Positions 26,444 through 35,546 are shown, counted from the stretch's first letter. The stretch: 64,000 bases of DNA from Pseudomonas sp. RC10 (GCF_038397775.1 NZ_CP151650.1:2294001-2358000), one strand, 5' to 3'. A program made the numbers and translations. The notes: generated by a model from the letters alone, not told the origin.

Positions 26444-27623
26444 CAAATTCTCCCGCCTGGCCGCTGAGCGTTCCAGTCTGCAGGCGCTTGACCCCAGCCC
26501 TTTTGGTACTCGAATCGAAGCGCTCTATTCATCGACGCGTGGGCGTATCGGCGGTACCGATGTCATTTTGGCTGGCACTAACAATTACCTGGGCCTGACA
26601 TTCGATGAAGACGCTATCGAAGCTGCGCGCAAAGCGCTGACCGCCGAAGGTACGGGCACAACCGGGTCAAGAATGGCCAACGGCAGCTACGGCGGTCATT
26701 CGGCGCTGGAAGCAGAGTTGGCCGAATTTCTGGATCGGCCATCGGTCATGGTTTTCTCCACTGGCTATGTGGCTAACCTGGGCATCATCGGGACGCTTGC
26801 CGGCCCGCGCGAAGTGGTACTCCTCGACGCCGATTGTCACGCGAGTATCTATGATGCATGCGCCTTGGGTGGGGCTGAAATCATCCGTTTTCACCATAAC
26901 GACGCAAAAGATCTTGAGCGCCGCATGCTGCGCCTTGGGGATCGCGCGAAGGATGCGCTGATCATCGTGGAAGGCATCTACAGCATGCTCGGCGACGTGG
27001 CTCCACTCAAAGAAATCGTTGACGTCAAACGCCGCCTGGGCGGTTTCTTGTTGGTTGACGAAGCTCACTCGTTCGGCGTCATGGGCCCTAACGGTCGAGG
27101 CCTTTCGGAAGAGCAGGGCGTGGAGGATGATGTCGATATCATCCTGGGAACCTTCAGCAAGAGTCTGGCTGCAATCGGTGGTTTTGCCGCGGGCCTGAGC
27201 AGTGGGATGGAAGTGCTGCGTTATGCCAGCCGTCCCTACATCTTCACGGCCTCACCCTCTCCTTCGGTCGTGGCGTCTGTGCGATCGGCCTTGAAGACAA
27301 TTGCTGCGCGCCCGGATCTGCGGGCGAACCTCTGGGACAACGCCCGTCGGCTTTACGATGGGCTGGCGGAATTGGGCTACTCGTTAGGCCCAAGCGTGAG
27401 CCCCGTTGTCCCGGTCATGGTCGGTAGCAAAGAGCAGGGTGTAAAGTTCTGGCGAGCACTCATTGATCAGGGTGTATATGTCAATCTGGTACTTCCACCT
27501 GCCACGCCGTCGGGCGTCACGTTGGTTCGCTGCAGTGTCAGCGCCGCCCACACAACCGCGCAAATTGATCAGATCATCGAAGCGTTCGCCGCTCTACGTC
27601 CATTGCTTGAGCCTACGGCCTGA
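26430..27623 (+). CDS. spt: Serine palmitoyltransferase-like PLP enzyme (alpha-oxoamine synthase)
   Basis: A 397-residue PLP enzyme that would condense serine with an acyl thioester to 3-ketosphinganine. TNNYLGLTFDE (50-60), TGTTGSRMANGSYGGH (75-90), the stacking His in ADCHASIYD (137), LLVDEAHSFGVMG (D210, H213) and the PLP lysine K244 in GTFSKSLAAIGGF are all present. KBL, BioF and HemA share the fold; the linked ACP, ligase, bCerS and CerR genes favour SPT. An ATG at 26430 lies inside the acp gene, so translation is coupled. Confidence 0.9.
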   Translation: MGLYDKFSRLAAERSSLQALDPSPFGTRIEALYSSTRGRIGGTDVILAGTNNYLGLTFDEDAIEAARKALTAEGTGTTGSRMANGSYGGHSALEAELAEFLDRPSVMVFSTGYVANLGIIGTLAGPREVVLLDADCHASIYDACALGGAEIIRFHHNDAKDLERRMLRLGDRAKDALIIVEGIYSMLGDVAPLKEIVDVKRRLGGFLLVDEAHSFGVMGPNGRGLSEEQGVEDDVDIILGTFSKSLAAIGGFAAGLSSGMEVLRYASRPYIFTASPSPSVVASVRSALKTIAARPDLRANLWDNARRLYDGLAELGYSLGPSVSPVVPVMVGSKEQGVKFWRALIDQGVYVNLVLPPATPSGVTLVRCSVSAAHTTAQIDQIIEAFAALRPLLEPTA

Positions 27624-27700
27624 CAGCGAGGGGTGCAGACGAACTGTAGTGCAGGGAATTGCCGTGCGGTGCAGAGAACCTTGAACCGAATGTGAGTGTT

Positions 27701-29425
27701 ATGCGAATTATTTTTGTTTTTGGCCGTTCGTATCCGATACGAACGGCATTGATGCTGCTGAGCCTGGTCGTTGCCGGCCTGGTCGAGAGCGTCAGCCTGA
27801 CAACGATGCTGCCCCTGATGTCGGTGATGCTCGGCGACAATGCGCACTCGACGTTTGGCGCCCTTGTTGGCAACGCGCTTCAGTTCTTTGGATTGGAGCC
27901 AACGATCATCACGCTACTCGTCATCATCGTCGTGGGCATGGCCATCAGCAGTCTGTTGATTCTTCTGGCCAACCGCCAGGTTGGCTACACCGTAGCCCAC
28001 GTCGCAACCGACCTGAGGGTCGATCTGATCAACGCAACACTGGGTAGCCGCTGGGAATACTATCTGCGTCAGCCGGGTGGAGCATTGGCCAACGCCGTGG
28101 CCACCGAAGCCTACCGAGCATCAACCGCTTATGAGCATGCCGCGAACATGGTTGCGCTCTCCATCCAGGCGATCGCGTACGGCGTCATCGCGCTGTTCGT
28201 CTCCTGGCAAGCTGCGCTGGTGTGCCTGGTTCTCGGCGTGGTCATTCTTTTCGCCCTGCGTGGTTTGGTCAAAACATCCCGTAAAGCAGGGAAGGGCCAG
28301 ACCAGCCTGATGCGGGAGTTGCTGATCAACCTCAGCGACACCTTGGGGTCAGTCAAACCATTGAAGGCAATGGCCAGGGAAGATATCGCCGATTCGTTGT
28401 TGCGCCATCAGGCTGCTGAGCTGAATGGGGCAATGGAGAAGGAGGTCACCAGCCGCGAGACATTGCGCGCACTCCAAGAGCCCTTGCTGGCCATTCTCGC
28501 CGCAGCCGGTCTGTATGCAGGCCTGGTCATCTGGAAGTTGCCGTTGTCATCCGTCATGGTGCTCATATTCATGGTGGTAAGAGTGCTCGGCCTTATGCAC
28601 AAGGCGCAGCAACGTTACCACCGCATGGCGGGGCAAGAGAGTGCCTTTTGGGCGCTGCGCGAAGCGGTAGTGACGGCCAGGGGAGAAGCCGAGCCTGTCG
28701 GCGGTACCGTGCAGCCCACGCTCAAAGACCGAATCGAGTTTCAGAACGTCACATTTACTTATGGCGAGCGCAAGGTTTTGAACAGCGCATCACTGACTTT
28801 CGACGTCGGGACGATGACGACGCTGGTGGGCCCATCCGGGGCAGGGAAAACCACGATTCTTGACCTGGTGTGTGCGTTGTTGAGCCCTCAACAAGGTCGA
28901 GTGCTCATAGACGGTATTCCGCTTCCCGACCTTGATCGCCGTATGTGGCGTCGCATGATTGGCTACGTCACGCAGGAAACTTTGCTTTTACACGACACCG
29001 TCCTTGCGAATGTCACTTTGGGCGAGCCAGCGCTCACCGAAGCGGATGCGGAGCGGGCATTGCGCCAGGCAGGTGCATGGGAGTTTGTATCCCGACTTCC
29101 CCAAGGTATGCAGTCGATCGTTGGCGAACGAGGGGGCAAGCTTTCAGGTGGTCAGCGGCAGCGAATAGTGATTGCACGTGCGCTCGCCCACAAACCTCAG
29201 TTGCTCATTCTGGATGAAGCGACCAGCTCGCTCGACCCGGATGCCGAGAAAGATATCTGTGAGTCGCTGAAAGCGTTGGCGCCAGAGATCACCATCATTG
29301 CCGTTTCTCACCGTCCGGGGCTTATCGACATCGCTGACGAAATCATCGAGCTCAGGGACGGCGAGATCAAGCGAATGAAAAACCGTACCTATCTGGCCAA
29401 CGAGCCTTCCAATCTGGAAGTTTGA
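27701..29425 (+). CDS. MsbA-like ABC half-transporter
   Basis: A 574-residue fused membrane-ATPase protein with six N-terminal helices (to ~310) and a C-terminal ATPase: GPSGAGKTTILDLVCALL (~376), YVTQETLLLHDTVLANVT (Q-loop), LSGGQRQRIVIARALAH (~480), LLILDEATSSLDPDAEK (~503) and VSHRPGL (switch His). It would work as a homodimer exporter. Placed directly after SPT, it may flip the ceramide or its phosphorylated form. ATG 27701 begins the first helix; the frame is open 14 codons upstream. Confidence 0.88.
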   Translation: MRIIFVFGRSYPIRTALMLLSLVVAGLVESVSLTTMLPLMSVMLGDNAHSTFGALVGNALQFFGLEPTIITLLVIIVVGMAISSLLILLANRQVGYTVAHVATDLRVDLINATLGSRWEYYLRQPGGALANAVATEAYRASTAYEHAANMVALSIQAIAYGVIALFVSWQAALVCLVLGVVILFALRGLVKTSRKAGKGQTSLMRELLINLSDTLGSVKPLKAMAREDIADSLLRHQAAELNGAMEKEVTSRETLRALQEPLLAILAAAGLYAGLVIWKLPLSSVMVLIFMVVRVLGLMHKAQQRYHRMAGQESAFWALREAVVTARGEAEPVGGTVQPTLKDRIEFQNVTFTYGERKVLNSASLTFDVGTMTTLVGPSGAGKTTILDLVCALLSPQQGRVLIDGIPLPDLDRRMWRRMIGYVTQETLLLHDTVLANVTLGEPALTEADAERALRQAGAWEFVSRLPQGMQSIVGERGGKLSGGQRQRIVIARALAHKPQLLILDEATSSLDPDAEKDICESLKALAPEITIIAVSHRPGLIDIADEIIELRDGEIKRMKNRTYLANEPSNLEV

Positions 29426-29468
29426 CTCTGCACCCAGCTTCTTTTTACTCGTACGAGACGGCCCAATA

Positions 29469-30272
29469 ATGCTTTCTTCTAAACACCAACATGCACCTGC
29501 GCCAGATCATCATGTGGAGCAGAACGGCGAAGTCCAGGTTCCGAAACGTCAGCCGCACCTGGACAAGAAAGGAAGGGTACTGGGGCCGCTCATCGCATTT
29601 GTCGGCTGTGATGGCTCCGGAAAGTCGACCGTCTCGGAGGCTATCCTCACGTGGCTGAGCCGGTCGCAGCCCGTGCAGAGTTGCCATTTGGGCATTCAGT
29701 CCAAGCAGATAGGTGAAAGGTTGGTCAGGTTGCCGTTGGTGGGCAAAGCAATCGGTCGATTGATCGCTGCCAACTCTCCACGTGGCAATCAGAAACACGC
29801 ACAAATCTCCAGCGGCCCCAGCACCTTGGCGGCATTTGCCATCTTCCTGTTGTCGATCCGCCGGTATCGTCGTTACCAGAAGATGATGAAACTGCGACGC
29901 CAAGGCATCACCATCGTCGCTGATCGTTTTCCGCAGATCGCGGTTGCCAATATGAAAATCGATGGCCCCGGGTTGCTCGCAGTCAAGCATGGGAACGGGC
30001 TGATTCGGTTCCTGGCGGCGCGTGAGAAAAAGCTGTACGACTACATGATCAGCTACCGTCCGGATCTGGTTGTTCGCTTGAACGTGGATGTCGAAACCGC
30101 GTTTGCGCGCAAACCTGATCACCGCTACGAATCGCTTGCACTCAAGATTGCCAACGTCCCCAAGCTTGAATATCAGGGAGCGCCGATTCTGGATCTCGAC
30201 AGTCGCCTGCCGCTCGAAGAGGTCATTGCGCAAGCCAAAGCAGCGGTGTCCCGCAGCCTGGCGAACCCGTAG
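29469..30272 (+). CDS. Thymidylate-kinase-fold P-loop kinase 1, unknown substrate
   Basis: A 267-residue P-loop protein. A ~40-residue disordered head precedes Walker A GCDGSGKST (46-54). The DRFPQIAV motif and RLNVDVETAFARKPDH lid resemble thymidylate kinases and related acid-sugar kinases. The LID carries RLNVDVETAFARKPDH where dTMP kinases have a shorter loop. The next gene is a paralogue (shared Walker A, DRYPQ and RKPDH motifs). Pseudomonas has its own tmk elsewhere, so this one likely acts on another small molecule or lipid headgroup. Confidence 0.75.
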   Translation: MLSSKHQHAPAPDHHVEQNGEVQVPKRQPHLDKKGRVLGPLIAFVGCDGSGKSTVSEAILTWLSRSQPVQSCHLGIQSKQIGERLVRLPLVGKAIGRLIAANSPRGNQKHAQISSGPSTLAAFAIFLLSIRRYRRYQKMMKLRRQGITIVADRFPQIAVANMKIDGPGLLAVKHGNGLIRFLAAREKKLYDYMISYRPDLVVRLNVDVETAFARKPDHRYESLALKIANVPKLEYQGAPILDLDSRLPLEEVIAQAKAAVSRSLANP

Positions 30273-30289
30273 GGGGAGAGGTAGCAGAC

Positions 30290-31048
30290 ATGCGCGCCCT
30301 GTTCGAAACTCCTCGCGGGAGAGGCGACCGCCCTCTGGCGCCGCTCGTGGCGATTATTGGTTCGGACGGTGCGGGAAAAACCACCGTGGCGGCCCACCTT
30401 TGCTCCACCTTGGCAGGTGAGGGCGCTGCCTATGCCTACTTGGGATTGGGTACAGGCACCATAGGACTCAAGATACAGGCCTGGCCATTGATCGGGCCTG
30501 CCGTCGGACGTCGATTGGCCGCCAAGGCGACACAAGCTCGTACCAAGGGCGAAAAAATCCCTGGGGTCTTCACGGCGTTGACCATCTACGGATTTTCGCT
30601 GCTGCGCGTCCGTCGCTTCAGGGAGATGCAGGCGTTACGCGACCGGGCTTCCATCGTTATTTGCGACAGATACCCTCAAGTTGACGTGCCAGGGTTTTAT
30701 GACGGCCCGGGTCTGAACGCATCAACGCCTACTGGCCGCTTTACGGCGTGGCTTGCAAAGCGTGAGTTTGCGCTTTACCAGAGGATGGTCAGCCATCTGC
30801 CCACGCTGGTCATTAGATTGAACATTGATGCTGATACGGCATTTTCTCGCAAGCCTGACCACAACCTTTCTCTGCTGAAGCAGAAGGTACAGGCAACCTC
30901 GTTGCTCCGTTTTAATAACGCGAAAATTATCGACGTGGATGCCAGCCAACCGCTGGAACGGGTACAGGCGATCTGCGCCCAACTGGTAGCTCAGTTGCTG
31001 ATCAATCAGAAAAGCAATTCCCATCAAGCGGTAGAAACTCATGTTTGA
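30290..31048 (+). CDS. Thymidylate-kinase-fold P-loop kinase 2, paralogue of its neighbour
   Basis: A 252-residue protein with Walker A GSDGAGKTT (24-32), CDRYPQVDVPGFYDGPG and RLNIDADTAFSRKPDH, matching the upstream gene motif by motif. The two probably arose by tandem duplication. GGAG lies close before the ATG. Two different P-loop kinases in tandem may phosphorylate different positions or form a heterodimer. Function is not established. Confidence 0.75.
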   Translation: MRALFETPRGRGDRPLAPLVAIIGSDGAGKTTVAAHLCSTLAGEGAAYAYLGLGTGTIGLKIQAWPLIGPAVGRRLAAKATQARTKGEKIPGVFTALTIYGFSLLRVRRFREMQALRDRASIVICDRYPQVDVPGFYDGPGLNASTPTGRFTAWLAKREFALYQRMVSHLPTLVIRLNIDADTAFSRKPDHNLSLLKQKVQATSLLRFNNAKIIDVDASQPLERVQAICAQLVAQLLINQKSNSHQAVETHV

Positions 31049-31155
31049 AGCGTTCGGACGCGCTTTATCTCAATGACTTACCGACCGTTGAATCACAGGG
31101 TTTGGTGCCTGAAGGCCTGCCTCGCTCGGTAAAGAGCGGTTTAATCGAGGACGTT

Positions 31156-32904
31156 ATGAAAGCTAAAGTTTCGGCACCCGCAACACCGAACCGGGCAGTC
31201 TGGGCGCGTCTAGGCTGGGCCTATCTGTTCTTCTGGTACTTCTCCGGTGTCGCACAGCTCCTCATCATTCGCGCTGGCGTTGCAGGCTGGAAGGGGATGA
31301 TCCAGGCGTCGATGGTCACATTGCTGTGGCTGATTCCGCTGATCCTGTTTCCCGCCCGTGCAAGGATTCTGGCTGGGGTCATTGGACTTCTTCTTTGGGC
31401 GTCCTCACTGACCGGCCTCGGATACTTTCTGATTTATGGGCAGGAGTTTTCCCAAAGCGTGATTTTCATCATGTTCGACTCGAACATGCAGGAGTCAACC
31501 GAGTACTTGGGGCACTATTTTTCCTGGTCGATTGTGGGGGCCATTGCCGCTTACACCTTAGTAGGGTTGGTGCTGTGGACGCGGGTCAGGCCAGCGTACC
31601 TGACGCGCAAGGCGCTGGTGACCTGTTGTGTTTTGTTCATTGCCGTCGGCGTGGGCTTCAACGCCGTCAATCAGTATCGTAAGCGACCCACCATTCAACT
31701 GGCGGCAGCGAAATTCGAGGAAAATATCGAAGCTGCGGCCCTTTGGCAGATGGTCGTCGGATATCACCAGTATCGTCAGCAACTCGCCGAGATGTCGACG
31801 ATGATGGCGACTCAGGCGCAGATTCCTCCACTCAAGAACCTGACCGACACGCATGCAGGTCAACGCTCCACGCTGGTATTGGTCATTGGCGAATCAACGA
31901 ACCGGGAGCGTATGAGCGTTTATGGTTATGGCCGTCCAACGACGCCTAATCTGGATCAGCTACGTGGCCAGTTGCAGATATTCAGCCAAGTGGTCGCGCC
32001 ACGCCCCTATACGATCGAGACCCTCCAGCAGGTACTGACATTTGCTGACGAGGAGCATCCGGATCGATACTTGAGTACGCCAACCCTGATCAGCGTGATG
32101 AAGCAGGCCGGGTACAAGACGTTCTGGATTACCAACCAGCAGACCATGACCAAGCGCAACACAATGCTCACCCTGTTTTCTCAGCAGGCAGACCAGCAGA
32201 CCTATCTGAACAACAACCGCGATCAGAACGAGACCAGCCAATACGACGAGGACGTCCTGGACCCGTTCTCTAAAGTTTTGGAAGACGACGCGCCACGTAA
32301 GCTGATTGTGGTGCACCTGCTGGGCACGCACATGAGCTACAAGTATCGCTACCCACCCACATACGATTACTTCAAGGATCGGATCGGGGTGCCGGCAAAT
32401 GTCACTGATGGCCAGCTAGAGGTCTACAACAGCTACGACAATGCGGTGCGGTACAACGATTACGTGGTCTCGTCGCTGATCAAGCGCTTCAGCGACACAG
32501 ACCCTAATGGCTTCCTGCTCTACCTGTCTGATCACGGTGAATCCGTATATGACCCGGTAGCGCCAGAGGTGCTGGGCCGCAACGAGGCTGCACCCACTCG
32601 CCCAATGTACACAGTGCCATTCATCGTTTGGAAATCGCCCAGTTGGAAAGCTGCACAAGGCACGACTCTGGAGCCTGCTGACTACCTGGCACGCCCCTAC
32701 AGTACCTCTCACTTCATCCACACGTGGACTGATTTGGCAGGGCTGCGTTTTGATGAGTTTGAGCCGGCCAGGAGTATTGCGAGCCAGGGGTATAAATCCG
32801 AACGCCTCCTGATTGGCAACCCGCACAATCCTGGCAGTCTGCGTGACTTCAGCCAGCTTCCGATTGCGCCTAAACAGGGCTCGGCTGTGCAAGCTACGCG
32901 ATAG
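31156..32904 (+). CDS. cptA: CptA-like phosphoethanolamine transferase
   Basis: A 582-residue inner-membrane enzyme of the alkaline-phosphatase superfamily. Five N-terminal helices (WAYLFFWYFSGVAQLL, LLWLIPLILFPARA and others, IYGQEFSQSVIFIMFDSN) precede a periplasmic domain with LVIGESTNRERMSVYGY (catalytic Thr), VVAPRPYTIETLQQVLTF, HLLGTHMSYKYRYP and LYLSDHGESVYD metal ligands. It closely resembles enteric CptA, which adds phosphoethanolamine to LPS heptose. Here it may decorate phosphorylated ceramide or LPS. ATG 31156 has a GAGG upstream and the CptA-like start; a TTG at 31045 would only add an unconserved head. Confidence 0.87.
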   Translation: MKAKVSAPATPNRAVWARLGWAYLFFWYFSGVAQLLIIRAGVAGWKGMIQASMVTLLWLIPLILFPARARILAGVIGLLLWASSLTGLGYFLIYGQEFSQSVIFIMFDSNMQESTEYLGHYFSWSIVGAIAAYTLVGLVLWTRVRPAYLTRKALVTCCVLFIAVGVGFNAVNQYRKRPTIQLAAAKFEENIEAAALWQMVVGYHQYRQQLAEMSTMMATQAQIPPLKNLTDTHAGQRSTLVLVIGESTNRERMSVYGYGRPTTPNLDQLRGQLQIFSQVVAPRPYTIETLQQVLTFADEEHPDRYLSTPTLISVMKQAGYKTFWITNQQTMTKRNTMLTLFSQQADQQTYLNNNRDQNETSQYDEDVLDPFSKVLEDDAPRKLIVVHLLGTHMSYKYRYPPTYDYFKDRIGVPANVTDGQLEVYNSYDNAVRYNDYVVSSLIKRFSDTDPNGFLLYLSDHGESVYDPVAPEVLGRNEAAPTRPMYTVPFIVWKSPSWKAAQGTTLEPADYLARPYSTSHFIHTWTDLAGLRFDEFEPARSIASQGYKSERLLIGNPHNPGSLRDFSQLPIAPKQGSAVQATR

Positions 32905-32995
32905 CGGGTGATGGGGCCTTTGGGACTGAGCCGGCAGTGATGATCACAAAGCCGTCTTGCGGGTCCGGTTCTGTGCGCCTCCGCCATCTTTTATA

Positions 32996-33030
32996 CGACA
33001 AAGCCCTGATTATTCAGGGCTTTGTCGTTT
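32996..33030 (+). terminator. Intrinsic terminator of the rightward sphingolipid operon
   Basis: A perfect 14-bp stem: CGACAAAGCCCTGA at 32996-33009 with TCAGGGCTTTGTCG at 33014-33027, loop TTAT, followed by TTT. It separates the cptA-like gene from cysC. No gene lies in 32905-33180. Confidence 0.85.
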
Positions 33031-33124
33031 CTGGGGTTTGAGTCCGACCTGTTTCCCCGCTGCCTCGGCCCCCATCCTCGGGAAGCAGAGCGGCTCTGCT
33101 AAGGCTTTCGGTAAACCTGCCGAA

Positions 33125-33163
33125 ATAACGTAGACTTTCCATCGTTTTTTGCGTGTACGTTAT
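33125..33163. repeat. 8-bp inverted repeat upstream of cysC
   Basis: ATAACGTA at 33125-33132 and TACGTTAT at 33156-33163 are exact inverted copies 23 bp apart, ending 17 bp before the cysC ATG. The T-rich spacer (CGTTTTTTGCG) could fold or hold a -10 element. Possible operator or RNA hairpin controlling cysC. Confidence 0.35.
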
Positions 33164-33180
33164 CAACGAGTTGTTCGCTT

Positions 33181-33798
33181 ATGACCGATACCCGTTTACC
33201 TGAGTCAAACCCGGCCCCGTTAGTGCCTGAGCTTCTCGTGGGCCGTGTTCAACGCGAAGACATGAAGCATCAGCGGGCCTGTTGCATCTGGCTGACGGGC
33301 TTGTCCGGGGCGGGTAAATCCACGCTGGGCAATCGTATTGATCAGGCCTTGCAGCAGCACGGGTTGCACAGTTATTTGATGGACGGTGACAGGCTGCGTC
33401 AGGGGCTTTGCAGTGATCTGGGCATGAGCGACAGCGATCGTCACGAGAACATCAGGCGTTTGGCCGAAGTCGCCAAGCTGATGGTGGATGCGGGACTGAT
33501 TGTCATCGTCTCGGCGATTTCGCCTTTTCGCGCCGACCGGGATGCCGCCCGACATGGACTGGACCCTGATCAATTCATCGAGATACACGTCAGCACGCCG
33601 TTGGGCGAATGTGTCCGCCGCGATGCCAAAGGTTTGTACCGCGCCGTGCGTGAGGGTCGAATCCGTAATTTCACAGGGATCGACAGCCCGTACGAAGCGC
33701 CGCTGACGCCGGAGTTCATTATCGACACCAGCAGTCATGATGGGGCTGAGATGATCGAGCAATTGGTGGCGCAACTGATGCACCGTTACCGCTCATAA
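33181..33798 (+). CDS. cysC: Adenylylsulfate kinase CysC (stand-alone)
   Basis: A 205-residue APS kinase that makes PAPS, the sulfate donor. Walker A GLSGAGKST (~40-48), MDGDRLRQGLCSDLGMSDSDR with the substrate Arg/Asp residues, and FTGIDSPYEAPLTPE are all present. Many pseudomonads carry CysC fused to CysN for assimilation; a separate copy next to a glycan cluster with a sulfotransferase-like gene (39344-40345) suggests supply of PAPS for carbohydrate sulfation. Confidence 0.93.
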   Translation: MTDTRLPESNPAPLVPELLVGRVQREDMKHQRACCIWLTGLSGAGKSTLGNRIDQALQQHGLHSYLMDGDRLRQGLCSDLGMSDSDRHENIRRLAEVAKLMVDAGLIVIVSAISPFRADRDAARHGLDPDQFIEIHVSTPLGECVRRDAKGLYRAVREGRIRNFTGIDSPYEAPLTPEFIIDTSSHDGAEMIEQLVAQLMHRYRS

Positions 33799-33860
33799 GG
33801 CGGTTCCTGCAACCAGGGCTAGCACCCTACAGGCCAAACACGTTCGTCCTACGGGAAATC

Positions 33861-35546
33861 ATGCTTTTGAACGCTGAAGCGATAACAGACTTGAAGCGCA
33901 CGCTTGCGGATGCCGATGAAGGCACTCTGATCTCGACACTGCGGGAATGCATGGCGGCGAGCCGTTACGCCGACGCCCGCCCTATTGCCGAGGCAGCCGT
34001 CTCCCTGTTTCCCGAGTCATCCTCTCTGTCTGCGCTGCTCGGGCAGGTCTGTCAGAAGTTGGGTGATTTCCCTGCCGCCGTGAGTGCCTGCGACAACGCG
34101 ATCGCATTAGGTTGCCGGGAGTGGGCCGCGCCGTTCGTTTTGGGCTTGTCACACCGCGCATTGCAGGATCACCGCAAGGCAGCGCTGGCGTTCATGTCGG
34201 CCTATGAGCGCTCGCCGGGCCACGTCGAGGGCCTGGGGCTGCTGCTGGAGGAGATCGTGGCGGCTTATGGTCTTGCCAGCGGTCGTGATGTTTATCAGAC
34301 AGTGACCGATCCTGCGTTGAAGGCGGCAGTCACCCCACTCTGGACAAATCTGTTGTTCAGGTGGGGGTGCGAAGACGAGTTGCGGGCGTTGGGGATCGAC
34401 GGCCGAGAAGCCGTGCTGATGTCGGTTGCCGAATGGACAGCGAGCCAGGGTGTAGCGCTCGATTATCTGGACGAGGCCGAGCGCATCCGCTGCGAAGAGC
34501 CTGAATCCCTGGAGCCAGGCGCCGCTGAGCCGTTGAAGGTCGTCGTTGAAGGCCAGCGGCCTTACGCCTGCATCATCGAAAACGCGACGATCCTTTCCCG
34601 TTCCGATCTGATCCTGACCCCTGACGGCGCTGCGCTCAATGATTGCCTGACCCACCCTCGCTTCGGCCAATATGTCCTATGGCACCAGGAGAGCGCGATC
34701 AAAGGGCGGGACGGGCAGCGTCTTCTCCTTGATATGGCGCCTTACACCGTTCAGGAGATAGAGGCGGGAATAATGCTTTCCGGGGCCGCATCGGTGGAGT
34801 TCGGTCACTGGATGCCCGAGTTTTTGTGTCGCTTGCGGGCGTTGTCCCGTCATCCCGAGTTCGCTTCGATGCCCATCATCATCGATGCGGGCATGCCCCC
34901 CAGTCACTACGAGTACCTGCGCCGGGTGGTCAGTAACGAGTGGGTAGTATTGCAGCCGGGTGTCGCGTTGTCTTGCAAACGGCTGTTGATCGCCCCTACA
35001 CCCAGCTTTTACCCCATGCATCTGGTGCCGGGGCATCCGGTGCCGGGCTATGAGCAAGGGCCGTTTTCGCCCGCTTGTTTCAGCTTTTTGCGCAATCGGG
35101 TCCTCGCAACGCTGCCACAGGTCGCGCGGGGCTCCAGGCGCTTATTCCTTTCCCGGCGCAAGCGACAATGGCGTTTGATATTGAATGACAATGAAGTGGC
35201 CGCCTGCCTGCAAGCGCGAGGCTTCGAGACGATTTACCCGGAAGATTTGAGCCTGGAGGAGCAGATTCGTCTGTTTCAGGAAGCAGAAGCCATTGTCGGG
35301 CCTAACGGTTCGTCGTGGCTTAACCTGATGTTCGCCGACACTGCGGTCAAGATCGTGGTGTTGGGGCAGGCCGGTTTTTCCGGGCAGGACCTCTTCGGCT
35401 TCAGCGGGTTTGTTGGCCCGATGCGAACCCTCGGTTATGACCCGATGTTCGTGGGTGGCGATGAGGGTGATGTGCAAAATAAACACATCAACTATTCGGT
35501 TCCCCTCGATGCTCTGGAACGCATGCTGGACCGGCTCGGGGTCTGA
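33861..35546 (+). CDS. TPR-containing GT61-family glycosyltransferase
   Basis: A 561-residue protein. Residues 1-130 form three TPR-like helical repeats (ASRYADARPIAEAAVSLFPE, QKLGDFPAAVSACDNAIALG). The C-terminal half is the DUF563/GT61 domain: EFGHWMPEFLCRLRAL, RRLFLSRRKRQWRLILND, FETIYPEDLSLEEQIRLFQE and AIVGPNGSSWLNLMF with the conserved H-G-like pocket. GT61 enzymes transfer xylose, GlcNAc or similar sugars. Its stop lies one base from the stop of the convergent WbqC gene. Confidence 0.85.
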   Translation: MLLNAEAITDLKRTLADADEGTLISTLRECMAASRYADARPIAEAAVSLFPESSSLSALLGQVCQKLGDFPAAVSACDNAIALGCREWAAPFVLGLSHRALQDHRKAALAFMSAYERSPGHVEGLGLLLEEIVAAYGLASGRDVYQTVTDPALKAAVTPLWTNLLFRWGCEDELRALGIDGREAVLMSVAEWTASQGVALDYLDEAERIRCEEPESLEPGAAEPLKVVVEGQRPYACIIENATILSRSDLILTPDGAALNDCLTHPRFGQYVLWHQESAIKGRDGQRLLLDMAPYTVQEIEAGIMLSGAASVEFGHWMPEFLCRLRALSRHPEFASMPIIIDAGMPPSHYEYLRRVVSNEWVVLQPGVALSCKRLLIAPTPSFYPMHLVPGHPVPGYEQGPFSPACFSFLRNRVLATLPQVARGSRRLFLSRRKRQWRLILNDNEVAACLQARGFETIYPEDLSLEEQIRLFQEAEAIVGPNGSSWLNLMFADTAVKIVVLGQAGFSGQDLFGFSGFVGPMRTLGYDPMFVGGDEGDVQNKHINYSVPLDALERMLDRLGV

